From Akebia trifoliata (taxonomy: Eukaryota > Streptophyta > Magnoliopsida > Ranunculales > Lardizabalaceae), in NCBI GenBank assembly GCA_017979445.1, contig CM030708.1, positions 29,917,613 to 29,981,612 of the forward strand: a stretch of DNA of 64,000 nucleotides. Reading direction: 5' to 3'. The position numbers were made by a program, and so were the translations under genes. Positions 45,197-56,390 of this stretch are shown here, in pieces (the first letter of the stretch is position 1; each line of letters opens with the position of its first letter). A model generated the notes under the pieces. It did no database searches. It was not told the origin of the DNA and was given only the letters and a program-made list of their open reading frames with translations.

Positions 45197-47034
45197 TCAC
45201 AAAACCCTTTGATCACCTCCCTTTTCTTCTAAATCCAACGCTTTCAAAGCTGAAGTAAGAGATGGTTCACTTTTCTTGGATCCAGATCCGGATCCAGGAT
45301 CTGAGAAAGGAGAAGTGTAAGTTGTAGAAGGGTGACCTTTTGATCTCAATCTCGTTGACCCCCCACCCAAAGACCCATTCTTCGATTTCTTCTTACGAGA
45401 TTGTTTTGGGACTGAGGGTAGTTCTTGTAAGGTTGGATCCATCGTAGGAGTTGAATTGGTTTTTCGCCTTGGTTTGATCCTGTCGGTTGGATCTCGTGTA
45501 GGGGAGTTGATGGAACCATCTGTGGACTGATGCTGACGTCGAGCTTGCTTGGGTGCATCAGGGAGCTCTTGAGTTACAGCATCAAATGAAGAGGCAGTGC
45601 CCGATGAGGTGCGGCGTCGTGGCTTAGGCAGTTCTGGCATGTTTCGAGCTGGAGAGTCTCGACCATTGCGGGTTGGATCTACACAACAATAGATTCAGCC
45701 TCACTATTGTTATATGTTCATATGTGTGTTATAATTATTATTATTTTTTATGGGTCATATGTGTTATGGTTCCTCTTGAGTACAATACAGAGTTGTCACT
45801 TCAAAATTCACGAAAAAGATCCGACAACAAAAAAAAAATTATAATAATCAAAATAATTTTTTTAATATTATTCAATTATAACTGTTTTGAATGTTCCATG
45901 AATAATGGGTACAATGTTAACCAACCAGAGATGGCACAGTGACCAAAGCATCCCTCCAAAAAGAGAGGTTATCAGTTCATACCCTCTCATTGACCACCCA
46001 TGAGGATTTATCTCTGTTTACTTGGTATATGTAGTTTGTGGGGTATTGCATGTACCAGAGGAATTTGAGCAAGATATGGTTGTTCTAAGAGGCCAATTGC
46101 CTCGTCTCTACTAGTCGGGTTACTGGTCCAGAACCCCCATCATAAAAAAAAATTGGTACAATATTTCATATAATTGAGAAATAACATGCAAGATTCAAAA
46201 AATGAAGTTTCACTAAATCATTGAAGAGATTATATATATATATATATATATATTTATTTATTTATTTAAATCTCACAAATTGCAATAACAATACATGTAT
46301 ATATTTGCAAAGTAACAAAAAATATACTACCAAATAGTTGTAGGTTTACAAGCTGGTTGCTTTGGGTGCAAACAAAATTATAAATAATCAAACCTTCATA
46401 AGTCCTTTTTGGTTTTGGATCCTGCTTAGTTTCTCCACCAAGACTTAATGGGGCTGACGAATATTCGGGGGTTGATCTGAACTCGTTCATCTGCATTAAA
46501 AAAAAAAAACGCATCACATATCGTGATCTTATAAGGAGATGATAAGGTAAGCTAATTTGTTAAGGAAATCACAAACAAAACAAGATTCATGTTTATGACC
46601 CCAAATAATTACAATAAGGTGATGGTGGTGATGAACAGGTAAAGCTTACCCAGCTTGGCGAAGAAACAGATGGACCATCCCATCCTATGTGGGCTACATG
46701 CTTAACGTCTGTGGGGTAGCCAATTTGCATTTCTTGTTCTTTATCATTACCATTATCTACAACAAAATTTTGATTTTATCAGAAAATTGATAATTTTATA
46801 TTTTTCTAATCATATCAAATGTATTTTTCTAATTAATGTCTTAATAATTTCAACAAAAAAAAATCAAATGTTCTTGTAATCTTGACAGGCTTCAAAATGT
46901 TGGCTATTGTGCTCATTATACAAATCCATGATTAATTTTCCAAATAGTATTTTTTTTAACTTCCAAATTTACTTACCAAATATTTGTGAAATATATCTTA
47001 GGCCTTTTAAGAGGCCCTTCATTTTCGTCGTCAT
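45197..47034 (-). CDS. ROP-interactive CRIB motif-containing protein (RIC family)
   Basis: Four exons, 47034-46977, 46756-46650, 46490-46394 and 45678-45197, are joined by GT-AG introns that all keep frame, giving 247 residues. The start [19 protein letters not shown] and the CRIB motif (residues about 31-48, [19 protein letters not shown] with the conserved I, P, H, H and G) are those of plant RIC effectors, closest by memory to the RIC10/RIC11 type. The CRIB motif binds active ROP/RAC GTPases to steer cytoskeleton and vesicle traffic at the plasma membrane. The C-terminal exon is basic and Ser/Pro-rich with repeated ELPxxPKxxRR units at residues about 102, 126 and 152, and is probably disordered. 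No defect is seen. The third intron carries a SINE-like insert. Confidence 0.9.
45915..46150. repeat. SINE-like insert in the RIC intron
   Basis: GATGGCACAGTGACCAAAGC and GAGGTTATCAGTTCATACCC resemble Pol III A and B boxes about 45 bases apart, followed by plant-SINE-like text. No clear target duplication was found; the right end is an A-rich run at 46146-46152. Confidence 0.45.
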
Positions 47035-47352
47035 TTCAGATTTGTAGGAATTGGCTCTCTGATCCAGAGAGCACACACCAGGGTTGCTTGTCGTCTCTGC
47101 GCTTGTGATCCTGAACTTCAAATTCAAAACATAGAACAAATAATTATGCCATCAAGGAAGAAACTAGACTTATATAATAGTAAGATTTAAATGGAGCGAA
47201 GTTGAAATCTTTTGATGTTCAAACATATATATGTTTTTTAATTATGATTTAACATTTATGAAAAGAAAAATCTTTTTTTTATTGATCAGTATGAAAAACT
47301 TTCCTTCATTTGGATCCAACCTTTATTTAATTATAAGAACAATGATTTTATA
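47035..47352 (-). other. 5' leader and flank of the RIC gene
   Basis: Upstream of the start codon the leader contains CAACCCTGGTGTGTGCTCTC. A possible leader-intron acceptor (GAAGTTCAG) lies at about 47111. The transcription start is not identifiable. Confidence 0.35.
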
Positions 47353-47514
47353 TCGCCCCCCCTCTAACATACGCCCCCATCACAGACCCGTAGATCATTT
47401 GCCTTAGGATATGCAGAACCATAAATCCTTTTCTTGTGTATCCTGAGGCTAATGATCTATGGTTCTGTGATGGGGGCATATGTTAGAGAGGGGCATCAGA
47501 TTATCACAACTCTA
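47353..47514. repeat. Hairpin MITE family A, variant arms
   Basis: Outer arms CCCTCTAACATACGCCCCCA and GGGGGCATATGTTAGAGAGG; inner stem GATCATTTGCCTTAGGATA with TATCCTGAGGCTAATGATC; the right end GATTATCACAAC is the family A terminus. It lies about 330 bases upstream of the RIC start codon. Confidence 0.75.
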
Positions 47515-49293
47515 ATTATAAACCAAGAAACTAAAAAAAAAAAAAAAAATGCCCTATTGAAAGATTTGCAATCTACTAAATGAATCTTATTCCTCCATTT
47601 CCACTTGATTCAAAACCAAGTTTTTGATTACTGAGAATGAATTCATATATATTTTCATTGTCTCCATTCACGCTCTCCCACTCTTTTAGAAAAATTAAAA
47701 TAATTACCATTGGTAGGAAAATAAATTTAAAATCCTTTATTTCAAATTGAAAAAAAAAAAAAAAGTAGAACTCAAATAAGAAATTTCGTAATATGTTATT
47801 TTGAAATGCACTATTGTAATTAACATTGAAAGTAAAATTATTTTTCAGGAAAAAAAAATAGATTCAATGAAGAAACCACACCTTCAAGAGTGAATTTGCT
47901 AGAACAACAATGCCAAACTCCTAATTCGTGAAATATCGGATCTACGTTATGTTTTCTGAGCTTCCCCTCACAATACGATTTAAAAAGCATAGTGTCATCT
48001 CTCTAATTTTCGTAATAAAATGAGAAAAGATGAAATAAAGCTCTAATTTCAATAATCTAATTCATCTAGAAGATGAATAGAATTAGCAAATTCAGTTCAA
48101 AGAAAAGCTTTCGATAACAACGATGTCTGTTGCCATAGCCCTTTAATCAAAACCATTTACCTACCCTAATTTTTAGGTTAGAAATTCCAAAATTTTAGTG
48201 GGAATTTGAAAGCGCGGAGCGAAGTAACGGCTAGAAATTGGAAGTCAAGCTGACTGCTATTTTGGGTTTGTTTTTATTGGGTTTCCAAAAAGCGCGGGAA
48301 GAAAAGGTTAGAATATTGACGAGGGGAAACAGTTGGTGCTTATGCTGGTTGGTCCACGCGGAAACGGGTTTCGCGCCAAAAAAAAAACATATTAAATTAC
48401 TAAAATACCATTTTAGGGTATTAAAGGACGTCTGGTGGAGTCAAAGTAAAGATCCAATTCGGTTCGACCATTTAAGGATTGAGCTCCCACGGCTTAAGGC
48501 CTCCAGTCCATACCTAAACACAAAAACCCATTACAATGGACCGGCCCAAGATCTAAATAGTTTAGGCATGGGTCCCACCCCCAAGGCGATGGATAAGGTT
48601 ACTAAATATGTTGAATCCAAAATTGGAATGGGGGCCCATAAAGAAAATTTATCAAAGCCCATACAACAAATAATATAATAGAAATAGAGAGTTGCTATTA
48701 GCACACTAAGTTTTACTAATGACACACCAATCCATATGTTACTAAATCAAAGAGATTGATGTGTTGTAAGTAGAAACCGAAAGTTGGACTAGAGAAGCAT
48801 TCAAGACCAGAACTGATCATAAGCCAAGGAACATGACGCGACATCTTCAGCGATCCCCTCCTCAATGGTATTCCAATCCAACCTCGTTTCAACTTCTGAA
48901 AGGTCCTCTTCACCATGGACAAAACGTGTCACTTCTTCAGCAAATTGGGTTGGGCACATATCGAGGCCTTGTCATTCCCTCATCTTAACTCCATAATCTC
49001 CGATCCATACTCAAAGAAAGTAAGAGAAGAGAAGAAATATTGGTAAAACATATCGAGGCCTTCTCATTCATTCAATATTATAAAAGAATCACCATAAACA
49101 TCATTCAAATTCAAGTTTTTAGCAGAACCAACATTCGAAATCGGGTTTTCTATATATATTCCTGATTAGAAATCCGGGTGGGTTTTTGCTAAACCTGCGT
49201 TCAAATTTCTATCCCGATCCCATCCCCCTAAAATTGTACTAATTATATTAACAATTCCCATTTGTGTTCTTCTTCATTGTTTCAAAATCTAGT
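47515..49293. other. Gene-free interval
   Basis: No gene was recognised. A 146-codon plus-strand frame at 48238-48678 begins with TTG and has no family resemblance. GCGCGGAGCG and GGTTTCGCGCC near 48212 and 48366 are unusually GC-rich, compatible with a promoter region. Confidence 0.35.
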
Positions 49294-49581
49294 TCAAGCC
49301 TCTCTAAACTTTTCCCACGATAATACGATGATCCCAAGTAAGTTTCCTGAGTGTAAAATTTCGGCTGTTGGATCAAAATCACAGTAAACCTTTACCTTCA
49401 AAGGATTGAGACTAGGGTTTGAACAAGCTGACCAGAGATTCTCGCTGGTTATCGATTCAAGGAGGGACCTTTCCTCAAGAATTTCAACAACATTGGGTCT
49501 GTCAACGAAACCCATGTCTTGATTTTGGGTGTCGAGGGATTTTTGTGTGGATTCAATGCATTTGATGATTTGATGGTACAA
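49294..49581 (-). pseudogene. N-terminal fragment of organellar tyrosyl-tRNA synthetase
   Basis: MGFVDRPNVVEILEERSLLE, ITSENLWSACS and VYCDFDPTAEILHSGNLLGI match the N-terminus of plant chloroplast/mitochondrial tyrosine--tRNA ligase. That enzyme charges tRNA-Tyr in organelles. The family reads CGFDPTAxSLHLGN at its HIGH-type ATP site; here the Gly is Asp and HLGN is HSGN. A KVKV duplication sits at an old exon border, and the homology ends after IVLSW, where the chain reads EKFREA and stops. It is truncated and damaged at catalytic residues. Confidence 0.75.
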
Positions 49582-49895
49582 ACCCGAAATACTACAGCTT
49601 TGGATCTGGATTCAGATTTTGGACTATAATAGGGATCCGATCCGTTCTAAGCCAATCATGTGCTGACGTGTATAAAAATGTTAAAAAGTCAATCCGGGAT
49701 AGTAAGATTGCAATCCCTATAATCACGTTAAATTTTACCTTTTGAAATTTACAAAATATATTTCTAAATATTTTTTTATGTTAAATTCCAAATCCATTAA
49801 ATATTATTTCAAACTATAAAAAAGACTCCAATAAAACACACAATTAGTCTCTAAAAAACTAATCGAAGTTTAATTTCTAACATTTTTATTTGATT

Positions 49896-50028
49896 AATGC
49901 TGGAGTGAACTCTTTGGGAGACACAACATCTTGATGTGATTCTCCGAGATACGAGGAAAATGTATCTATGGATACATATGTGCCACCACGTCAAAGTGAC
50001 CTTGTTGAGGTCACTCAAGCGTGTCTCT
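49896..50028. repeat. Hairpin MITE family B
   Basis: Left TAATGCTGGAGTGAACTC; right GAGGTCACTCAAGCGTGTCTC; stem with GATACGAGGAAAATGTATC at the apex. The copy in the second duplicate is at 53601-53741. Confidence 0.65.
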
Positions 50029-50240
50029 TTTTCTTTTTGTATTTCAATTTCATCCGAAATACTTAAAAAAAAAAAAAAATCCATCTAAAAAAAATTTTGA
50101 TTTAATTTTTCCTTCATGACTTTCTTTTGACTTAGAACAAACTTACTAAAACCATAGTTTAAGGGTACATAGTAAATTTACTAAAACACAGGGTGTTCCA
50201 AATATTGACCAAACTTTGGAGGGTATTTGTAAAATAATAA

Positions 50241-50372
50241 AAGCTATAAAAGAGAATCAAACCCTAAGCCTCAATCCATTATGTACATATAAGGTAAGCT
50301 GTCACCTCTCTTTTTCTCAAACACGAAAGGCGGCAACAACGAGAAGAAGAACTCCAAGGTAGGTCTCCCTAC
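50241..50372 (+). promoter_or_regulatory. TATA plus telo-box promoter and leader exon, copy 1
   Basis: CTATAAAAGA at 50244-50253 is followed closely by the telo-box AAACCCTAA (50259-50267). Next come a pyrimidine patch and a leader with GAAAGGCGGCAACAACGAG, ending at a GTAGGTCT donor. Telo-boxes near the start site are typical of plant ribosomal-protein and other translation genes. The downstream exon begins after TTTCGATACAG at about 50690. The gene itself is not recognised. Confidence 0.55.
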
Positions 50373-50689
50373 ATCTCTCTCTTTAGCTCTCCCTCAAGTA
50401 TTATACAAATACCTAGAAAACTCGTTCTGATATGTTAATGGAGGACCTCAAATGTTTTATTTTTAGATTAGAAACGTCTATCTGATTAATAGATCAGGAC
50501 TTTTCTAGCCTTAACCCACTGTTTATTCTCTCTAACAGTTGAGATGAGAGAAAAAAACAAAAATTTCCTAGAGATCAGTACCCTTTTTATTTTTTTTTCT
50601 AGGAATTAATATTAGATCTGTTAGTTTGAATAATTTTTGTAAATGTAGTGTTAACTAATGGGTTTTTTTTTTTTGATAATTTCGATACA

Positions 50690-50862
50690 GATAGTTAACA
50701 GGGACATCGTGCACGAAGCGGCTTTGAAAACGGATTTGTACCGAATATGGGTTCGCCTTGGTAACATTGTTTCGGAGGAATCCTTGAACCAATGTATTAA
50801 ATGGATATTGTTTGGACTAAAACCCTTTTCTTCCATTTCCATGAACAAATCTTCAATTTCTT
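50690..50862 (-). pseudogene. PPR fragment (restorer-of-fertility-like), reversed
   Basis: Minus-strand FMEMEEKGFSPNNIHLIHWF, then KDSSETMLPRR, resembles the last repeats of RFL-type P-class pentatricopeptide proteins (EMEEKGCxPN). The plus strand of the same segment follows an acceptor and reads IVNRDIVHEAALKTDLYRIW, so the region may be transcribed in either direction. Confidence 0.5.
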
Positions 50863-51209
50863 TTATTCTTCTTTACTTTAAAGATTTCTCAAACATTAAA
50901 TTTTATGTATTAGATAGGAAATCACTAGCAGAAATGTGATAATTCATTTGAAATCTTTAGATTCCCAGCTTTGCACATATTATCAATGATGATGTTGTAA
51001 ATTATAAAGTTCATAATATTATTTACAGGGTCATCATTGATGGTATGCGGAATTTTTTTTTTTTTTTTTGAATGATATAATATGTGAAAATCTGGGAATT
51101 TAAAGATGGAAAATGAATTGTTTCGTCACATTTTTGCTAAAGATTTGCAATCTAAAACATATAATTTAGAGAAATGCTAAATGGATGCTGTTTTTGGCGA
51201 CATACGTCT

Positions 51210-51580
51210 TGCCTGCCGCCCACATATTTATTTTTGTAGGTTTCAAATCTTGAAAAGGGTCATTGGGCCCACATTGATTATCTCATTGACAATCTAATAA
51301 CACAGTCTTTTAGATTTCATGAAAATATTCATATTCAAAAAATAAGAAATTAAAAAAATATTATTTTTCGAACTTGATCCAAAGTGTTGAGAATGGACGG
51401 CCACCAAGCACTCAAATTTTATTTAATAATTATTTTTTGTGAATTTTTTTTTTAAGTTCATATAATTTTGTCTTCTACAACTCCACTTCATTGGATTATG
51501 TTTTTGAACGTCATAAGGTGATCAAATCAGAAAGTTTGTTTTTTTATCACTATGGGCAGGAGAGAGAAAAAGGAACGTTT
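51210..51580 (+). repeat. Dispersed repeat family C, copy in duplicate 1
   Basis: GGGTCATTGGGCCCACATTG, TTTTAGATTTCATGAAAAT, AAGTGTTGAGAATGGACGG and TCACTATGGGCAGGAGAGAG are in family order. Confidence 0.7.
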
Positions 51581-51629
51581 ATTTGGCATCACTCTATAAT
51601 TTAATTATTAATGAATTTTTTAAGATTTG

Positions 51630-51870
51630 TTCATGGAAATGCAAGAGAAGAGTACTCCTCTAAATGATATCACATTTATCCCATGGTTTAAGGATTTCTT
51701 CAAAATAATGTTATACATGAGGCAATGTGACAACTTATTGATGAAATGGTTGAAAGGGTTTTCTCACCTAATGTAGAAACCTCATCTATGGTGGTGAATT
51801 TGCTTGTGAAAGATGGATCATATCATGAACATATTATAATGCTTGGTAAGTTCATCCTTGAGGGATGAGG
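51630..51870 (+). pseudogene. PPR fragment (restorer-of-fertility-like), forward
   Basis: FMEMQEKSTPLNDITFIPWF and then, after a frameshift, QLIDEMVERVFSPNVETSSM and VVNLLVKDGSYHEH match the C-terminal repeats of RFL PPR proteins. It is oriented opposite to the related fragment at 50690-50862. Confidence 0.65.
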
Positions 51871-51926
51871 CAAAGGTAACACTCTAAACATTTATGTGAT
51901 AAATTAGAAGAGAGTTCTGATTGAAG

Positions 51927-52153
51927 CATGGTTTAAAACTCGGTTTTGTGTCTTGTCTCGTCCATGCCAGATACTGAGTCGTCTTGGACGAGTTTTCCGA
52001 TACGTTTGAGACGTCTCGTCCAAAAATTTGAAAAATGAACGTGGAGCATTAAATCTTGTTCGAAAAATTGACTTGTCCGTCGATCTTGTTCATGCCTGAT
52101 ACCGAGATAACTTAGACGATACGTCTCGGTCTTGGACGAGTTTTGAAACCATG
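51927..52153. mobile_element. hAT-type MITE, copy in duplicate 1
   Basis: Ends CATGGTTTAAAACTCG and CGAGTTTTGAAACCATG, with internal GTCTCGTCCATGCC and GATACGTCTCGG. The flanking 8-mers GATTGAAG and TTTAGAAG are degenerate. Confidence 0.8.
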
Positions 52154-52802
52154 TTTAGAAGCCAATGTAAGTGGATTGATATTGTATCATTTGCATTATT
52201 CATAGTTACTATTATGAGATAATCTATTTAATTCTTCATTCTTTGGACAGGTAAGCCACTGATTATGGTAATAGGGTTGTTCAAACTGATAGTGAAGATG
52301 GTGTTGGCTTGATTCAAGTGAAGACTGGTTCAACAATTTGTTTAAAAATACAGGAATGCTAGCTTATCATTTATTGAGAAATCCAAAACAACTCTGTAAA
52401 TTAGTCAGAGTTCCAATTGAGTAACCTTTGGGCATGTTTTATTTAGTGTTGGAGATGTAAATTTCTGTTTCTTGATCACTGACAGTTGTACATGTTGAGC
52501 TTGTGAAATGACAAAAATATTCCAATTGAGTAACCTTTGGGCATGTTTTATTTAGTGTTGGAGATGTAAATTTCTGTTTCTTGATCTATGACACTTGTAC
52601 ATGTTGAGCTTGTGAAATGACAAAAATATTGCATCGATTGAATGTTTTGGTTAATGAAAAAATTGATATGGTATCGGCCTATACATTCAATAGAATCCTG
52701 AGACATCCAATACTTTGTATTGGTTTGGGCCAATACTGATATGTATCGACCTATACATTTCGATACTTTGTGAAATTTTAAATCATGGATATAATAACAA
52801 CT

Positions 52803-52935
52803 GCAGGGGAAGGGTTGCATGTTGGTTGTTGCAAATGTGTATGGTCACCCTGCAATGGACCTTGTTATTTTATGTGAACAAGTGAATCAATCTTCTTTTG
52901 AAAGTGTTTGGGAACTCTCACCTGCAAAGAAGTAA
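52803..52935 (+). other. Unrecognised coding-like remnant
   Basis: After a CTGCAG acceptor-like site the frame reads GKGCMLVVANVYGHPAMDLV and continues to ESVWELSPAKK, then TAA. The second duplicate at 56225-56340 keeps part of it with changes. Family not recognised. Confidence 0.3.
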
Positions 52936-52985
52936 AGCATTTCTACAATCATCAAGTTTGGATTCATATTCATTTTTATGATTGA

Positions 52986-53063
52986 GCCATGTTGGAGTGA
53001 CCTCAAGATTGGACCTCATATCGTGCTTCTTGAAGCGAAAGTGGATATGAACCATAGATGCTA
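52986..53063. repeat. Half hairpin MITE family B at the duplication border
   Basis: CATGTTGGAGTGACCTCAAG to GAACCATAGATGC is the complete left arm. The homology and the arm stop together at the apex. The complete counterpart is at 56391-56567. Confidence 0.75.
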
Positions 53064-53600
53064 AATAAGAGAGGATGGTTGTTGTGAAGGAGAAAGGTCT
53101 GTGTTATGTGTGTATGTTAGATAAGCTTGTCACCCCCAGAGTACAGCACCACACCACACGAACATTTGATGATTTGAGGATATTATTTCTGAGGACGTCA
53201 TGCAGTGGTACAGACCCGAAATCCGATACCTTCGGATCTGGATTCAGAATTTGGACTATAATAGGGATCCGATCCAAAAACTATCCGATCTGTTCTAAGT
53301 CAATCATGTGCTGACGTGTCAATTTACCTCCATCGGATAAAAATGTGAAAAAGTAAAACTGTTTTGCTCACGAAAAAGTCAATATGGGATTGTAAGATTG
53401 CAATCCCTGTAATCACGTTAAATTTTACCTTTTGAAACTTACAAAATATATTTTTATGTTAAATTCAAAATCCCTTAAATATTATTTAAAACTACAAAGA
53501 GACCCCAGTATAGCACACAATTGGTCTCCAAAAAAATTAACCTAAGTTTAATTTAAAATTAACCTAAGTTTAATTTCTGACATTTTTCTTTAATTTAGGT

Positions 53601-53741
53601 TGGACTCAACTCATTGACTTGATGTGATGGCGTGTGCATGTCTGTAGATGCATGTCTCCGAGATACAAGTAAAATGTATCTATGGACATACACGTGCCAC
53701 CACATCAAGATGCCCCCGTTGAAGTCACTCAAGGGCTACTC
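53601..53741. repeat. Hairpin MITE family B (duplicate of 49896-50028)
   Basis: TGTCTGTAGATGCATGTCTC and AATGTATCTATGGACATAC form the stem around GAGATACAAGT. Confidence 0.65.
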
Positions 53742-53927
53742 TTTTTCTTTTTGAATTTCAATTTCATCTAAAATAATTTCAATTTAATTTTACCTTCATG
53801 AATTTCTTTTTTGACTTGAACAAATTTACTAAAATCATAGTTTAGGGGTACATATTAAATTTACTAAAACACAGGGTGTCCCAAATATTGACCAAATTTT
53901 GGAGGGTATTTGTAAAATAATAAAAAC

Positions 53928-54042
53928 TATAAAAGAGAACCAAACCCTAAGCCTCAATCCATCATCTACATATGAGGTAAGCAAGTTACCTCTTTTTTTT
54001 CTCAAACAGGTAAGGCGGCAACAACGTGAAGAAGAACTTAAG
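53928..54042 (+). promoter_or_regulatory. TATA plus telo-box promoter and leader exon, copy 2
   Basis: CTATAAAAGA at 53927-53936 and the telo-box AAACCCTAA at 53942-53950 are conserved relative to copy 1. The leader GTAAGGCGGCAACAACGTG and donor GTAGATCT follow. Confidence 0.55.
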
Positions 54043-54374
54043 GTAGATCTCTCTCTCTTTAGATCTCCCTCAAGTATTATACAAATACCTAGAAAACACG
54101 TTCTGATATGTTAATGGAGGATCTCAAATGTTTTATTTTTAGATTAGAAAAGTCTATCAGATTAATAGATCAGGACTTTTGTATCCTTAACCCACTGTTT
54201 ATTCTCTCAACGGTTGAGATGAGAGAAAAAAACAAAAATTTCCTACAGATCAGTACCTTTTTTTTTTCTAGGAATTAATATTAGATCTGTTAGTTTGAAT
54301 AATTTTGTAATAATTTTTGTAAATGTAGTGTTAACTAATGGTTTTTTTTTTTTTTTTTTTAATTTCAATACAGA

Positions 54375-54562
54375 TCATTATCAGGGACATCGTGCACGAA
54401 GCGACTATGAAAGCAGATTTGTACCGAAGATGGGTTCGCCTTGGTAACATTGTTTTGGATGAATCCTTGAACCAATGTATTAAATGGATATTATTTGGAC
54501 TAAAACCCTTTTCTTGCATTTCCATGAACAAATCTTCAATTTCTTTTCTTCTTCTTTCCTTT
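54375..54562 (-). pseudogene. PPR fragment (RFL-like), reversed, copy 2
   Basis: EIEDLFMEMQEKGFSPNNIH and LIHWFKDSSKTMLPRRT on the minus strand match the copy at 50690-50862 and, inverted, the forward fragment at 55215. Confidence 0.55.
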
Positions 54563-54829
54563 AAAGATTTCTCAAACATTAAACTATATGTAGTCGATAG
54601 GAAATCACCAGCAGAAATGTGATAATTCCCAGCTTTGCGTATATTTTCAATGATGATGTTGTAAATTATAAAGTCAATAATATTATTTACATCATCATTG
54701 ATAGTATGCGGATTTATTTTTTTTATTTTTATTTTAATGATATAGTATGTGAAAATCTGGGAATTCAAAGATGGAAAATGATTTGTTTTTTCACATTTTG
54801 CTAAAGTTTTGCAATCTAAAACATATAAT

Positions 54830-55180
54830 GCCACTGCCTACATTTTACTTTTTTAGATTTCAAAATTTAAAAATGGTTGTTGGGCCTACATTGACAATCT
54901 AACAACATATCAATTTAGATTTCATGAAAATATTTATATTCAACAATTAAGAAATTAAAAAAATATATTATTTTGATCTAAGGTGTTGAAAAGGAACGGT
55001 CACCTATCACCCAAATTTTATTTAATAATTACGTTTTTTGAATTTTTTTTCTTAAGTTCATGTAATTTTGACCTCTACAACTTTATTGTATCGGATTATG
55101 TTTTTGAATGTCATAAGGTGATCAAATCAGAAAGATTGTTTTTTTTCACTATGACTAGGAGAGAGAAAAAGGAACGTCCA
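54830..55180 (+). repeat. Dispersed repeat family C, copy in duplicate 2
   Basis: Shortened but ordered: AATTTAGATTTCATGAAAAT, CTAAGGTGTTGAAAAGGAACG, TCATGTAATTTTGACCTCTA. Confidence 0.65.
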
Positions 55181-55214
55181 TTTAGCATCACTCTATTAAT
55201 TTAATGATTAATGA

Positions 55215-55462
55215 ATTTTTCAAAGATTTGTTCATGGAAATGCAAGAAAAGAGTGCTCCTTTAAATGATATCACATTTATCTCATGGTTTAAGGATTTCT
55301 TCAAAATAATGTTACACATGAGGCAATGTGGCAACTTATCAATGAAATGGTTGAAAGGACTTTCTCACCGAATGCGGAAACCTCATCTATGGTGGTGAAT
55401 TTGCTTGTGAAAGATGGATCATATCATGAACATATTATAATGCTTAGTAAGTTCGTCCTTGA
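55215..55462 (+). pseudogene. PPR fragment (RFL-like), forward, copy 2
   Basis: KDLFMEMQEKSAPLNDITFI, then in a shifted frame QLINEMVERTFSPNAETSSM and VVNLLVKDGSYHEH. It equals the fragment at 51630-51870. Confidence 0.65.
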
Positions 55463-55525
55463 GTGATGACGCAAAGGTAACACTAAACATTTATGTGAGA
55501 AATTAGAAGAGTGCTCTGTTAGAAG

Positions 55526-55740
55526 TATGGTTTTAAAACTCGATTTTGTGTCTTCTCGTCCATGCCAAATACCGAGTCGTCTCGGATGAGTTTTCCAAAA
55601 TGTTTCTAAGATGTCTCGTCCTAAAAATCTCATTTGAAAAATTGACTTGTCTATCTGTCTGTCTCGTTCATGCATGATATCGAGTATATCGAGATGACTC
55701 GGATGATACCTCTCGGTTTGGGACGAGTTTTGAAACCATG
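55526..55740. mobile_element. hAT-type MITE with perfect target duplication, duplicate 2
   Basis: Flanked by GTTAGAAG on both sides (55518-55525, 55741-55748). Ends TATGGTTTTAAAACTCG and CGAGTTTTGAAACCATG. Same family as the 1.4-kb element at 19014. Confidence 0.85.
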
Positions 55741-56390
55741 GTTAGAAGCCAATGTAAGTGGATTTATGTTGTATCATTTGTGCATTATTCATAGTTACTA
55801 TTATGAGATAATCTATTTAATTCTTCATTCTTTGGACAGGTAAGCCCCTGATAATTGTAAAAGGGTTGTTCAAACTTACAGTGATGATGGTGTTGGCTTG
55901 ATTCGAGTGAAGACTGGATCAACAATTTGTTTAATAATACAGGAATGCTAGCTTATCATTTATTGAGAAATCCAAAACAACTCAGTAAATTAGTCAGAGT
56001 TCCAATTGATTTACCTTTGGGCATGTTGATCTATGTCGCTTGTACATGTTGAGCTTGTTAAATGACAAAAATATTGCATCAATTGAATGTTTTGCTTAAT
56101 GAAAAATTTGATATGGTATGGGCCTGTACATTTGATACAATCCTGAAACATCCAATGTTTCGTATTGGTTTGGGCTAATACCGATATTCTGATATTTTAA
56201 ATCATGGATATGATTAGCGCAAGGGATTGCATGTTGGTTGTTGCAAATGTGCATAGTCACCCGGCAATAGGCCTAGTTATTTTATGTGAACAGGTGCATC
56301 AATCTTTTGAAAATGTTTGGGAATCTTACCTGCAAAGAAATAAAGCATTTATATGACCATCAAGTTTGGATTCATATTCATTTCTATGAT

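Larger units (their letters stand above)
49557..53063. repeat. Tandem segmental duplication, copy 1
   Basis: From CATTTGATGATTTGA through GAACCATAGATGC this 3.5-kb block recurs at 53162-56462 in the same order and orientation, with scattered substitutions and indels. It spans the promoter, PPR remnants, a family C repeat, a hAT-type MITE and the left half of a family B hairpin. Confidence 0.85.

Noticed and set aside
48238..48678. 146-codon plus-strand open frame between the RIC gene and the synthetase fragment
   Set aside because: It starts with TTG, shows no domain or family resemblance, and its composition matches surrounding non-coding DNA.
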